Origin: Bacteroidota bacterium
GTDB lineage: Bacteria; Bacteroidota; Bacteroidia; Bacteroidales; CAJPTX01
NCBI GenBank assembly: GCA_002748015.1
Contig: PDRH01000126.1
Coordinates: 1 to 16,083, forward strand
Reading direction: 5' to 3'
Length of the DNA stretch: 16,083 bases
Part shown: piece after piece, positions 7,252-15,389 of the stretch
How the letters are laid out: each line of letters begins with the position of its first letter
How positions within the stretch are numbered: position 1 is the first letter of the stretch
The notes under the pieces: model-generated
Told to the model about the DNA's origin: nothing
Database searches by the model: none
Seen by the model: the letters and a program-made list of their open reading frames with translations, nothing else
Translations under genes and position numbers: made by a program

Positions 7252-8430
7252 GTGGAGGTCGGTGGTCAGGGACGACTCTGCTATCCACTGCAAACCCTCC
7301 AGTACGATACCATAGCTCGTCCGGATACTCTCACCCATCAACGAAACCTGCTAATCCTAGCCATAGATACCTGGCGAAACTTCACCCTAACCCCCGAGAA
7401 CATGCCCCGCCTCTCGGCTTTCTCCAGGCAATGCCTGAGCTTCGCCAACCATCGATCCGGCTCCAACGGAACGCGTAGCGGCGTATTTACCCTCTTCTAC
7501 GGCTTACCGGCAACCTACTTCGAGGCCATGGAGAGAACCGGCAAAAGACCCGTATTGGTGGACAAGCTCCTCCAGGAGGGATACACCATCCGCACCTACC
7601 CCTCTGCCAACATGTACAACCCGCCGCTCAAGCCGCTCATGTTTCACGATATACCTGGAGTCATCGGCGAGACCCAGGGCGGTGCCTCCTACCTACGCGA
7701 CATGCAGCTCACGCGTAACGCATGCGCCTTCCTTGACACCGCAGCCACCACCAACCAGCCCTTCTTTGCCTTCCTCTTCTACGATGCGCTCCATGCATTT
7801 GACCTACCCGATTCGCTCAATCACCCTTACAAACCGACCATCCCCTACGCCAATTGGCTTGAGTTGGACAACGACTCTGATCCCATGCAACTTCTCAACC
7901 TCTATCGCAACTCCGCACACCTTGTCGACTCGCTCGCAGGCATTGTCCTTGACCGCTTGCAGACCCTCGGAATGCTCGAGAATACCCTTGTCCTCATAAC
8001 TGGAGATCACGCCCAGGAGTTCAACGATAACCAGCAGAACTACTGGGGGCATAATGGTAACTTCACAGACGCGCAAATCAAAGTCCCCCTTCTCCTCTAC
8101 GAACCCGCAATGAAGGGCGATACGGTCATAGCTCGTCCCACCTCGCACTACGACCTTGCCCCCACCCTCATGCATCGGCTATTTGCCTGCAAGAGTCCCG
8201 ATAGCCTCTACTCGGCTGGTAGCGATCTCCTTAAGGGGGGCTCTCCCGAGTTTCTGGTGCTGGGGGCTACTGGTAACTGGGCCATACGCCATCAGGGATA
8301 TATCTACGAGCTGAATGTAGCCGGAGAGCTTAGGGCTACGGACTCATGCCTGCGGCCAACCGAAAGACCATTGCCACTTGAGATTTTCCAGGCGGCCCAG
8401 CGGGAGATGAGCAGATTTTACCTGAGGTAG
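7252..8430 (+). pseudogene. C-terminal sulfatase-fold part of the frameshifted YejM/PbgA-like protein
   Basis: Periplasmic alkaline-phosphatase/sulfatase-superfamily domain. Protein-like sequence in this frame extends back to about 7180, where it joins the membrane part; the only start here is GTG 7252. Motifs follow E. coli YejM closely: LLILAIDTWR, then NHRSGSNGTRSGVFTLFYGLPATYF, VLVDKLLQEGY, ITGDHAQEFND and YWGHNGNF. In the joined numbering Asp272 and Thr307 fall near the Asp268 and Thr302 of E. coli, with Asp485-His486 and His500 as further likely metal ligands. YejM controls lipopolysaccharide synthesis through LapB, FtsH and LpxC in Enterobacteriaceae and has been reported to bind cardiolipin and show phosphatase activity; whether that holds here is not known. 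Phosphoethanolamine transferase is a less fitting alternative. The stop overlaps the end of the convergent dxs by 13 bases. Confidence 0.8.
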
Positions 8431-10325
8431 GCCTCACGAACCGCACGGGCAATCCCCTCGGGCGAGTAGCCGCAGAGAGCCTGTAGCTGTGCTACGCTCC
8501 CATGCGGAACGAACTCATCTCCAACCCCGAGGTTTACCACCCGGGGCGTCCTCTCTAGATCCATGCCCATTAGTTCGTCACTCACGGCCGAGGCAAAACC
8601 GCCCATAACAGCTCCGTCCTCCACGGTAATGATATGGCTATGTTCTCCGGCGATCTCCTCTAGCAGTTCATGGTCAAAGGGCTTCAGGAAGCGGAAGTCG
8701 TAGTGCGAGGGCTTTAGCCCCTCCTGAGCTAGCGTATCTATCGCCTTCTCCGCATTCCCGCAGCTCGTGCCCAGCGTTAGGATGGCAACCTTCTCTCCCT
8801 GTTGGAGTCTACGTCCCCTCCCTATCTCTATGGCCTGCTCAGGAGTATCCCCCTTTGCATCCATTCCGCGCCCCCTGGGGTAGCGGATGAACCATGGTCC
8901 GCAGCCCCCGATGGCCATGCGCATCATGGCGCGCAACTCGCACTCGTTGGCCGGGGCGCAAACCGTAATATTCGGAATAGGGCGCATGTACCCCAGGTCG
9001 AAGACCCCGTGGTGCGTCGCCCCGTCGTCCCCCACAACCCCAGCCCTGTCCAGGCAGAAAACCACATGCAGATTCTGCAGGGCTACGTCGTGGATGATCT
9101 GGTCGTACGCTCGTTGCAGGAAGGTGGAGTAGATCGCTACCACCGGTATCATGCCCTCGGTCGCCAGCCCCGCGGCGAAGGTAACCGCGTGCTGCTCGGC
9201 TATCCCCACGTCAAAGCTCCGCTCCGGCAGCTCCTTCATCATGATGCTTAGCGACGTGCCAGAGGGCATGGCCGCGGTTATTCCCACTATCCGCTCGTCC
9301 TCCCGGGCTAGACCCAGCAGGTACTCACCGAATACGTCCTGATACTTCATCGGTTGCCCGCTCGCCTCCTTGGCCCGCTCGCCGGTCTGCACGTTGAAGC
9401 GCCCTGGGGCATGCCATATCGTCTGGTCCACCTCGGCCGGAGCGTAGCCCTTCCCCTTTTTCGTCCGGCAGTGTAGGAGCTTCGGGCCGGGGATGCCACG
9501 CAGATCGTGCAGTACATCCGTGAGATGGTGGATGTCATGCCCATCTATCGGGCCGAAATACCGGAAGCCCAACGCCTCGAAGAGGTTGCTCCCGTTCATC
9601 AGCATGCCCTTGATGGCCTGATTCACGGCCGTAGCCCTATGCTGCATCTCGTGCCGGTCGGTGCCCATCTTACCCAGGATGTTCCATACCGCATCCTTCA
9701 TGCGGTTGTAGCTAGGAGAGGTCGTTATATCTAGCAGGTACTGGTGGAGAGCCCCCACGTTGGGGTCTATCGACATGTCGTTGTCGTTCAGGATTACCAG
9801 GATGTCCGAACGGCTTGCCCCACCATTATTCAGCGCCTCGAAGGCAATCCCACCCGTTAGCGCGCCATCGCCGATTACGGCCACGGTGCGCGCATCGCTC
9901 CCCATCAGCTTGAAGGCCGAGGCCATGCCCACCGCAGCAGAGATGCTCGTCGAGCTATGGCCTGTTCCGAACGAATCGTACACGCTCTCTGCGCGATGCG
10001 GGAAACCGCAAACTCCGCCAAGCTGCCGGTTGGTGCAGAAGGCATCCCGTCGCCCGGTGAGAATCTTGTAGCCGTAGGCTTGGTGGCCCACATCCCACAC
10101 TATCGGGTCCTCGGGCGGATTGTACGTATACAGCAGAGCAATCGTCAGCTCTACCACCCCTAGGCTCGCCCCCAGATGACCGGGGTTAGAGGCCACTGAC
10201 TCCAGGATGAACGCCCTCAGCTCCTCAGCGAGCCGGGGAAGATCCTCCTTGCTCAAGCTCTTGAGGTCGGCCTGGCTCGTCAATCGGTTCAGGAGTGCGT
10301 ATTCTGGGGGAGTGCTTATGGTCAT
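8418..10325 (-). CDS. dxs: 1-deoxy-D-xylulose-5-phosphate synthase
   Basis: Thiamine diphosphate-dependent enzyme joining pyruvate and glyceraldehyde 3-phosphate, the first and usually rate-setting step of the MEP isoprenoid pathway (also feeding thiamine and pyridoxal). Counting from Met at 10325 (635 residues), visible motifs are NPGHLGASLG with His50, DVGHQAYGYKILTGR with His81, the cofactor motif GDGALTGG at 152-159 with NDNDMSI, the catalytic Glu in GIAEQHAVTFAAG, DRAGVVGDDGATHHG, and the C-terminal transketolase-like domain with TLGTS and DGAVMGGF. An in-frame ATG at 10367 would add 14 residues, but it lies against the likely -7 element (10369-10376) and the conserved N terminus (EYALLNRLTSQADLKSL) begins after 10325, so 10325 is preferred. 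Divergent from yebC; its 3' end overlaps the YejM-like gene by 13 bases. Confidence 0.96.
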   Translation of the reverse strand: MTISTPPEYALLNRLTSQADLKSLSKEDLPRLAEELRAFILESVASNPGHLGASLGVVELTIALLYTYNPPEDPIVWDVGHQAYGYKILTGRRDAFCTNRQLGGVCGFPHRAESVYDSFGTGHSSTSISAAVGMASAFKLMGSDARTVAVIGDGALTGGIAFEALNNGGASRSDILVILNDNDMSIDPNVGALHQYLLDITTSPSYNRMKDAVWNILGKMGTDRHEMQHRATAVNQAIKGMLMNGSNLFEALGFRYFGPIDGHDIHHLTDVLHDLRGIPGPKLLHCRTKKGKGYAPAEVDQTIWHAPGRFNVQTGERAKEASGQPMKYQDVFGEYLLGLAREDERIVGITAAMPSGTSLSIMMKELPERSFDVGIAEQHAVTFAAGLATEGMIPVVAIYSTFLQRAYDQIIHDVALQNLHVVFCLDRAGVVGDDGATHHGVFDLGYMRPIPNITVCAPANECELRAMMRMAIGGCGPWFIRYPRGRGMDAKGDTPEQAIEIGRGRRLQQGEKVAILTLGTSCGNAEKAIDTLAQEGLKPSHYDFRFLKPFDHELLEEIAGEHSHIITVEDGAVMGGFASAVSDELMGMDLERTPRVVNLGVGDEFVPHGSVAQLQALCGYSPEGIARAVREAYLR

Positions 10326-10368
10326 CTTCCTTGCGATCCTTGTGTATGCAGTCGGTGCGGTTGGCACG

Positions 10369-10401
10369 CGAAGTTAGCAAATGCCATGGAATAGGGGCAA
10401 G
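10369..10401 (-). promoter_or_regulatory. Possible dxs promoter
   Basis: On the minus strand CTTG (10401-10398) and TAACTTCG (10376-10369) are separated by 21 bases, the Bacteroidota -33/-7 spacing, each one base off consensus. Transcription would begin about 10360-10364, downstream of the upstream candidate ATG at 10367. Confidence 0.4.
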
Positions 10402-10451
10402 GGGGTGAAATCTTGACCACAGTGCGTGGCTACTGCCTACGAGATTTTTTC

Positions 10452-10459
10452 TAACTTTG
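10452..10459 (+). promoter_or_regulatory. -7 element of yebC
   Basis: TAACTTTG is a full match to TAnnTTTG, 51 bases before the yebC ATG, after a T-run (10445-10450). It covers the in-frame TTG at 10457, which therefore cannot be the translation start. No clear -33 element. Confidence 0.55.
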
Positions 10460-10510
10460 CCGCCCAGGCGAAGATTACACTATAGTCCAAACGCAATACA
10501 GAGAAGCTAC

Positions 10511-11275
10511 ATGTCCGGACATAATAAATGGTCGACCATTAAGCGAAAGAAGGGGGCGGCTGACGCTAAGCGCTCCAAGGCCTTCTCGCGCATACTCAAG
10601 GAAATAGCCATCGCCGTAAAGGAGGGAGGCTCCGACATCGACGGGAACCCGCGCCTCCGGGTGGCAGTCAACAACGCCAAGGGCGTGAACATGCCCAAGG
10701 ATAACATCGATCGGGCGATAAACCGTGCGGAGAAGGAGCCGGAGAACCTCCAGGAAACAACCTTCGAGGGCTACGGGCCAGGCGGAATAGCGCTCTTCGT
10801 GGAGTGTCTCAGCGACAACAACAATCGTACCGTCAGCAATGTCCGTGCGGTCTTTACCAGGCGCGGTGGCTCTCTGGGTACTAATGGCTCGCTGAGCTTC
10901 CTTTTCTCCCAGAAGGGCGTATTCACCTTGTCGGCAGAAGACCTCCAGGCCAAGGGCCTATCGGATGAGGATCTCGAGCTGGAGCTCATTGATGCCGGGG
11001 CGGAGGATATTGAGAGGGTAGAGGAGGAAATCATCGTTACCACCGGCTTTGAGGACTTCGGCGCCATGCAGAAGAAGCTCGACGAGATGGAGCTTACGCC
11101 AAAGAATGCCGAGCTGCAGCGTATACCTAACGACACCAAGGAACTCCCCCTCGAGGAGGCGCAGAAGGTGATGCGCATCGTTGCCGAGTTTGAGGATCTC
11201 GACGATGTACAGAATGTATACCACAACCTGGAGATGACGGATGAGCTGGCTGAAGCCCTCGAGAGTGAGGCCTAG
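10511..11275 (+). CDS. yebC: YebC/PmpR/TACO1-family protein
   Basis: Cytosolic three-domain protein of the YebC family (254 residues; usually about 240-250). Members were long called transcriptional regulators; TACO1 in mitochondria, and recent work on bacterial members, point to a role in translation. The start MSGHNKWSTIKRKKGAADAKRSKAFSR matches the family N terminus (MAGHSKWxxIKHRK...D.KRGKIFTK), which fixes ATG 10511 over the longer in-frame TTG start at 10457. Other hallmarks are NMPKDNIDRAI, YEGYGPGG-like TFEGYGPGGIALFVECLSDNNNRT, and FTRRGGSLGTNGSLSFLF. The C terminus is acidic with DDVQNVYHNLE. Divergent from dxs across about 185 bases; the next gene begins 34 bases later in the same direction. 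Confidence 0.96.
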   Translation: MSGHNKWSTIKRKKGAADAKRSKAFSRILKEIAIAVKEGGSDIDGNPRLRVAVNNAKGVNMPKDNIDRAINRAEKEPENLQETTFEGYGPGGIALFVECLSDNNNRTVSNVRAVFTRRGGSLGTNGSLSFLFSQKGVFTLSAEDLQAKGLSDEDLELELIDAGAEDIERVEEEIIVTTGFEDFGAMQKKLDEMELTPKNAELQRIPNDTKELPLEEAQKVMRIVAEFEDLDDVQNVYHNLEMTDELAEALESEA

Positions 11276-11309
11276 TAGCCAGCCTATCGGGCGGAACCAA
11301 TCTAGCTAT

Positions 11310-11813
11310 ATGGGGGGCCGCATCAGGTGGTCCCTTTTGCTTGCTCTTCCGCTGCTCCTGCTGGTCAGCTCCTGCAAAAAGCCCCAGAGCCCGGAGTTTA
11401 CCCGTCTGGTCAACTTCGGTATAGGCCAGGATGAGAACGGCGATTGGGGGATAAACCTTGACATTAAGGCCAAGAACCCCAACCGTCGCTCCGTACGTCT
11501 CACCAAGACCTCATTCAACGTCTGGCTCGATAGTACGCCCCTAGCTACCATCAAGCTCAAGGAGCAGGTTAAGCTACCCGGCCGGAGCGATACCACCATT
11601 CACATCCCCCTGGTTATTGCCTTCCGCTCCAAGTCGGACGAGCTACGCCTGCTCTTCGGGGCCCTCATGAGCGGGGGGAAACCCAACATCGAGCTGGAGG
11701 GGGACATTAAGGTCCGCCTCGGCATATACGGATACCAGCTCCATCTTGGGCGGCAGGGTATGGGTACGCTCTTCCGCCAGCTCGGCCTACCACCCCCTAA
11801 GGGGCCATTCTAG
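11310..11813 (+). CDS. LEA-type (LEA14/WHy-like) lipoprotein
   Basis: Predicted lipoprotein of 167 residues. The signal peptide starts MGGRIRWS, with a Leu-rich core and lipobox VSSC (Cys22), so ATG 11310 is chosen over 11241, which lies inside yebC. The mature part has the LEA-2/WHy pattern: a beta strand with FGIGQDENGDWGINLDIKAKNPNRRSVRLTKTSFNVWLDSTPLATIKLKEQVKLPGRS-like content, namely a conserved 'KNPN' turn, a strand of short side chains, then a strand ending in IHIPLVIAF. Such proteins are small beta-sandwich lipoproteins in many Bacteroidota; the molecular role is not established. It is 34 bases downstream of yebC and probably co-transcribed. Confidence 0.8.
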   Translation: MGGRIRWSLLLALPLLLLVSSCKKPQSPEFTRLVNFGIGQDENGDWGINLDIKAKNPNRRSVRLTKTSFNVWLDSTPLATIKLKEQVKLPGRSDTTIHIPLVIAFRSKSDELRLLFGALMSGGKPNIELEGDIKVRLGIYGYQLHLGRQGMGTLFRQLGLPPPKGPF

Positions 11814-11877
11814 CACCTCGGGAACACGACCTCCCTCCTAGGTCTCCCGGTGTCCTTAGCGCTTACCACCTGGCGGT

Positions 11878-11910
11878 GGGCAGGTAGCGGCAGCGGCCGG
11901 CTACTTGCCC
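11878..11910 (+). other. GC-rich hairpin between the LEA lipoprotein gene and ftsK
   Basis: GGGCAGGTAGC at 11878-11888 pairs with GCTACTTGCCC at 11900-11910 (11 pairs, one G-U) around an 11-base loop. No T-run follows (TTCAGATAGA), so it is either a weak intrinsic terminator or a leader structure of ftsK, whose start is 43 bases downstream. The remainder of this 139-base gap has no recognised -7 element. Confidence 0.5.
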
Positions 11911-11952
11911 TTCAGATAGAGTAAATCCAACCAGCGAAGACAAGTAAGCGAT

Positions 11953-14682
11953 ATGGCCAAGAAGACTAAGCCAGCGAAGGCAGAGAAGAATAAACCCGTG
12001 GTGGACGAGCGGCTGGTGCTGTTGGCCGGTCTATTCACCTTCATCTTTGCCCTCTTCTTGCTGGTCGCCTTCGTATCCTACCTGTATACCTGGGAGGCGG
12101 ATCAGAGCCTGACTTGGCAGAGCCTCCTTAAGCCCTTCTCCATCAGCGCAAAGAACCTGATGGGGCCTATCGGGGCAAGCCTGGCCAGCATCGCAATATC
12201 CCGTGGGTTCGGCCTAGGGGCCTTCCTGCTCCCCTTCGTTTTTGCGCTCTGGAGTCTACGCATACTGCGCGTTGAGGTGAGGCGTAGCGTAAAGAAGGCG
12301 GCGGTTCTCATCATCGGGATGTTTCTCGTCTCTATAACCTTCGCCTTCTTGGGTGGCGACGCCAAGGGGTACCTAGGTTATGGCCTGGGGGGGCGCTACG
12401 GCTACTACTTCGTTAGCCTTCTTACCCACTACATTAGCATGGTTGGGACGGGCTTTCTGCTCCTGTTCCTCATCGTCGCCTACACCGTGTGGATTAATCG
12501 CGCCTTTGCCCAGCGGGTCTTTAAGAGCGTTGAGACCTTTGTCGATCGTATGCGTAGGGGGCAATCCGCCATCGCTACTGCAGCGCAGTCCATCCAGAGG
12601 GAGGTGATCCCCTCAGCTGGTAAGACTGATGTCCCCCCAATGGAGGATAGCGATGGGGAGAACCTGGGCGACCGGGGCGATGTTGTGTCGTCCGGGCCTG
12701 TAGCACCAGTGGAGAAGGACTTGCAGGAGGCCCCACCAGCTCCTGCGCATAGGAAGTACTACGATGAAGAGAACACCGCGCCGAAAGCGCAGGGACAGCC
12801 AGAGCCAACGGAGCTTACGCCAGGCCATACGGAGAGCCATGGCCCAGCGGGAGTACCTCCGCCGGAGGTTGAAGAGTCCCTTCCCGTTCAGGGAGCACCG
12901 GAAGAAAAAGGGGGAGAAACGCTAGGCCAGTCTCCATTCAAAATCTACCGCCCTGGCGAGGCGGACCAGCAGGAGCAGGCGGACGAAGCTCCGCAGGGAG
13001 AGCCTGTCCCGCTCGCATCTGAAACCAAGGGGGAGCAGAAGCCGCTGGTTGAGCATGTGCCAGCTTCCCCAGTAGCGGATACGCCAACTCGTCCAGCCGA
13101 GCAACCATCATCAATGGTTCTGGAGGTGGAGAAACGCCAGGATGAGCTGACCGATGCCAGCCATATAAGCCTCGATCAGCCCTACGACCCAACCCTAGAC
13201 CTGCGGAACTACCAGATGCCCCCTCTCGAACTCCTCGAGAAGCACGACGAGGGGCAGGTTGAAGTACCCGAGGAGGAGCTGGTAGCCAACAAGGACAAAA
13301 TCATTGAGACGCTCTCCAACTTCGGCATAGGCATAACCAAGATACGAGCCACCGTCGGCCCCACGGTTACCCTCTATGAGATAGTCCCTGCACCTGGCAT
13401 AAAGCTCAACAAGATACGTAGTCTCGAGGACGATATAGCCCTCAACCTCAAGGCCGCCGGCGTACGAATCATTGCCCCCATCCCCGGGAAGGGAACGGTC
13501 GGTATAGAGGTCCCCAACGCCAACCCGGCCATCGTGAGCATGCTCGGTATCCTACGCTCCAAGAAGTTCCAGGAGACCAAGTTTGCCCTACCTATTGCCC
13601 TGGGGAAGACCATATCCAACGAGCCCTTCATCGTTGACCTCGCCAAGATGCCCCACCTTCTGGTGGCGGGCGCAACGGGGCAGGGGAAGTCGGTCGGCCT
13701 CAACGCCATCATCGCCTCTCTCCTCTATAGCCAGCACCCCTCGCAGCTCAAGTTCGTCATGGTCGACCCCAAGAAGGTCGAGCTTACCCTCTACTCCAAG
13801 ATCGAGAAGCACTTCCTCGCCAAGCTACCCAACGAGGACGATGCCATTATTACCGACACCGACAAGGTAATCAATACGCTCAACTCCCTCTGCATAGAGA
13901 TGGATGAGCGGTATGCCCTCCTTAAGCTCGCCATGGTCCGCAACCTCAAGGAGTACAACGAGCGTTTCATTAGTCGCCGCCTATCCCCGGAGAAGGGGCA
14001 TAGATTCCTCCCCTACATCGTCCTCATCATAGACGAGTACGCTGACCTCATCATGACGGCCGGACGAGAGATAGAGATGCCTATCGCCCGTCTCGCGCAG
14101 CTTGCTAGGGCTATCGGCATACACCTCGTTATCGCCACCCAACGCCCCACCACCAACATCATTACCGGCCTCATCAAGGCCAACTTCCCCGCCCGAATCG
14201 CCTTCCGCGTAACCTCCGGCATCGACTCCAAGACCATACTCGACGGTCCTGGGGCCAACCAGCTCATCGGCCGGGGTGATATGCTGGTATACGAGGGCAC
14301 CGGTATTACCCGCGTCCAGTGCGCCTTCCTTGATACCCCGGAGGTAGAGCGTATAACCGACTTTATCGGGAATCAGAATGGCTACCCCTCCGCCCTAGAG
14401 CTACCGGAGTACAACCCCGAGGGGGAGGCCGGCCCTGACTCCACCGTCCTGCAGGACCTTGATGAGCTCTTCAAGGAGGTCGCAACCGCAGTGGTAGAAA
14501 ATCAGCGATGCTCCACCTCCCAGATACAGCGCCAGTATTCCATAGGCTTCAACCGTGCAGGGCGCATCGTTGACCAGCTGGAGGCCGCCGGCATCGTATC
14601 GGCCCAGTCGGGGAGTAAGCCAAGGGAGGTCCAAATCGCAGACCTCATGACCCTAAAACGCATATTTGAAACCCTCGAGTAG
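11953..14682 (+). CDS. ftsK: DNA translocase FtsK
   Basis: Membrane-anchored, septum-located ATPase that pumps chromosomal DNA and helps resolve dimers at division. Residues 1-200 hold four membrane segments (about 21-45, 72-101, 115-134, 157-180). Residues 200-430 form a low-complexity linker rich in Glu, Pro, Gln and Ala. The alpha-beta motor follows: NFGIGITKIRATVGPTVTLYE, then Walker A GATGQGKS at 573-580, Walker B IVLIIDEYADL with Asp694-Glu695, and the segment ATQRPTTNIITGLIKANFPARIAFRV. The C terminus (about 845-905) is the winged-helix gamma domain that reads orientation sequences (TSQIQRQYSIGFNRAGRIVDQLE). At 909 residues it is somewhat long for the phylum because of the linker. The next gene follows at once after its TAG. 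Confidence 0.96.
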   Translation: MAKKTKPAKAEKNKPVVDERLVLLAGLFTFIFALFLLVAFVSYLYTWEADQSLTWQSLLKPFSISAKNLMGPIGASLASIAISRGFGLGAFLLPFVFALWSLRILRVEVRRSVKKAAVLIIGMFLVSITFAFLGGDAKGYLGYGLGGRYGYYFVSLLTHYISMVGTGFLLLFLIVAYTVWINRAFAQRVFKSVETFVDRMRRGQSAIATAAQSIQREVIPSAGKTDVPPMEDSDGENLGDRGDVVSSGPVAPVEKDLQEAPPAPAHRKYYDEENTAPKAQGQPEPTELTPGHTESHGPAGVPPPEVEESLPVQGAPEEKGGETLGQSPFKIYRPGEADQQEQADEAPQGEPVPLASETKGEQKPLVEHVPASPVADTPTRPAEQPSSMVLEVEKRQDELTDASHISLDQPYDPTLDLRNYQMPPLELLEKHDEGQVEVPEEELVANKDKIIETLSNFGIGITKIRATVGPTVTLYEIVPAPGIKLNKIRSLEDDIALNLKAAGVRIIAPIPGKGTVGIEVPNANPAIVSMLGILRSKKFQETKFALPIALGKTISNEPFIVDLAKMPHLLVAGATGQGKSVGLNAIIASLLYSQHPSQLKFVMVDPKKVELTLYSKIEKHFLAKLPNEDDAIITDTDKVINTLNSLCIEMDERYALLKLAMVRNLKEYNERFISRRLSPEKGHRFLPYIVLIIDEYADLIMTAGREIEMPIARLAQLARAIGIHLVIATQRPTTNIITGLIKANFPARIAFRVTSGIDSKTILDGPGANQLIGRGDMLVYEGTGITRVQCAFLDTPEVERITDFIGNQNGYPSALELPEYNPEGEAGPDSTVLQDLDELFKEVATAVVENQRCSTSQIQRQYSIGFNRAGRIVDQLEAAGIVSAQSGSKPREVQIADLMTLKRIFETLE

Positions 14683-14715
14683 ATGAACTGTAACCCAAAA
14701 GAAGAACCTTCGGCC

Positions 14716-15378
14716 ATGAGAAAGATCCTGCTAGCTACTATAGCTATTTGCCTGCTGATTAACCCGATGTCCTACGCCCAGGCCCAGCCAGAGGCGGACG
14801 ACAGCGAGAACCCCATCGTGGTCAAATTCGTCAACCAGCTGCTCAAGCTCAAGACCCTAAAGGCGCATGTAGAGACCAAGATGGACAACCAGCAGTCCAA
14901 CGTGAAGCTCAACTACAAGGGGGACATTGAAATGCGTGGCGCCGAGTACAAGTTCAAGGGCATGGGCATGGAGGTCTACTCCAACGGGAAGGAGCGTTGG
15001 CAGTACCTCCCCAAGGAGAAGGAGGTTACCGTTTACGCGGTCGATAGCGCTGACCAGTCCCCCATGACCCATCCGCTCGCCATCCTCAAGAACTACAGGC
15101 AGATGTACAAGGTACGCTTCCGGGGCGAGCGTAAGGAGAAAAAGGTGACCTACTACGACATCAGCCTCTACCCCAAGGATCTCAACGCCCCTTACTCGCA
15201 GATACACCTCGCCATACTCAAGAAGGATCTTGCGCCCGCCAAAATCACCTATAGGGGGAAGGACGGCGTGCACTACACCATAGAGATTACCAGCTTCCAG
15301 CCGGATGCCATACTCTCCAAGGACTTCGCCCGCGACCCCCGCAGGATTAGGGGCGTCGAGGTGGTAGATCTACGATAG
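14716..15378 (+). CDS. lolA: LolA-like outer-membrane lipoprotein carrier protein
   Basis: Predicted periplasmic carrier of the LolA/LolB fold, expected to accept lipoproteins from the inner membrane for delivery to the outer membrane. The signal peptide MRKILLATIAICLLINP...YAQA begins at 14716 with probable signal peptidase I cleavage near residue 23 (AQA/QPE). ATG 14683 directly abutting the ftsK stop is in frame, but its 11 extra residues would precede the signal peptide. The mature part shows the alternating strands of the half-barrel: VKLNYKGDIEMRG, VYSNGKERWQYLPKEKEVTVY and HPLAILKNYRQMYKVRF, the last a family hallmark of Bacteroidota LolA. 220 residues, normal length. The ftsK-lolA order is one I recall as common in the phylum. 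The next gene begins 12 bases after the stop. Confidence 0.85.
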   Translation: MRKILLATIAICLLINPMSYAQAQPEADDSENPIVVKFVNQLLKLKTLKAHVETKMDNQQSNVKLNYKGDIEMRGAEYKFKGMGMEVYSNGKERWQYLPKEKEVTVYAVDSADQSPMTHPLAILKNYRQMYKVRFRGERKEKKVTYYDISLYPKDLNAPYSQIHLAILKKDLAPAKITYRGKDGVHYTIEITSFQPDAILSKDFARDPRRIRGVEVVDLR

Positions 15379-15389
15379 CGCCCCGGGGG

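Noticed and set aside
10771..11226. Antisense open frame inside yebC (151 codons), Ser-rich
   Set aside because: Low-complexity Ser runs typical of the reverse complement of acidic coding sequence.
12550..13200. Possible separate gene or repeat array in the FtsK linker
   Set aside because: The frame is continuous with ftsK and the Glu/Pro/Gln-rich content is the usual FtsK linker; no regular repeat period was found.
14857..15273. Antisense open frame inside the LolA-like gene (138 codons)
   Set aside because: Val- and Leu-rich shadow translation; the plus-strand protein has a clear signal peptide and fold pattern.
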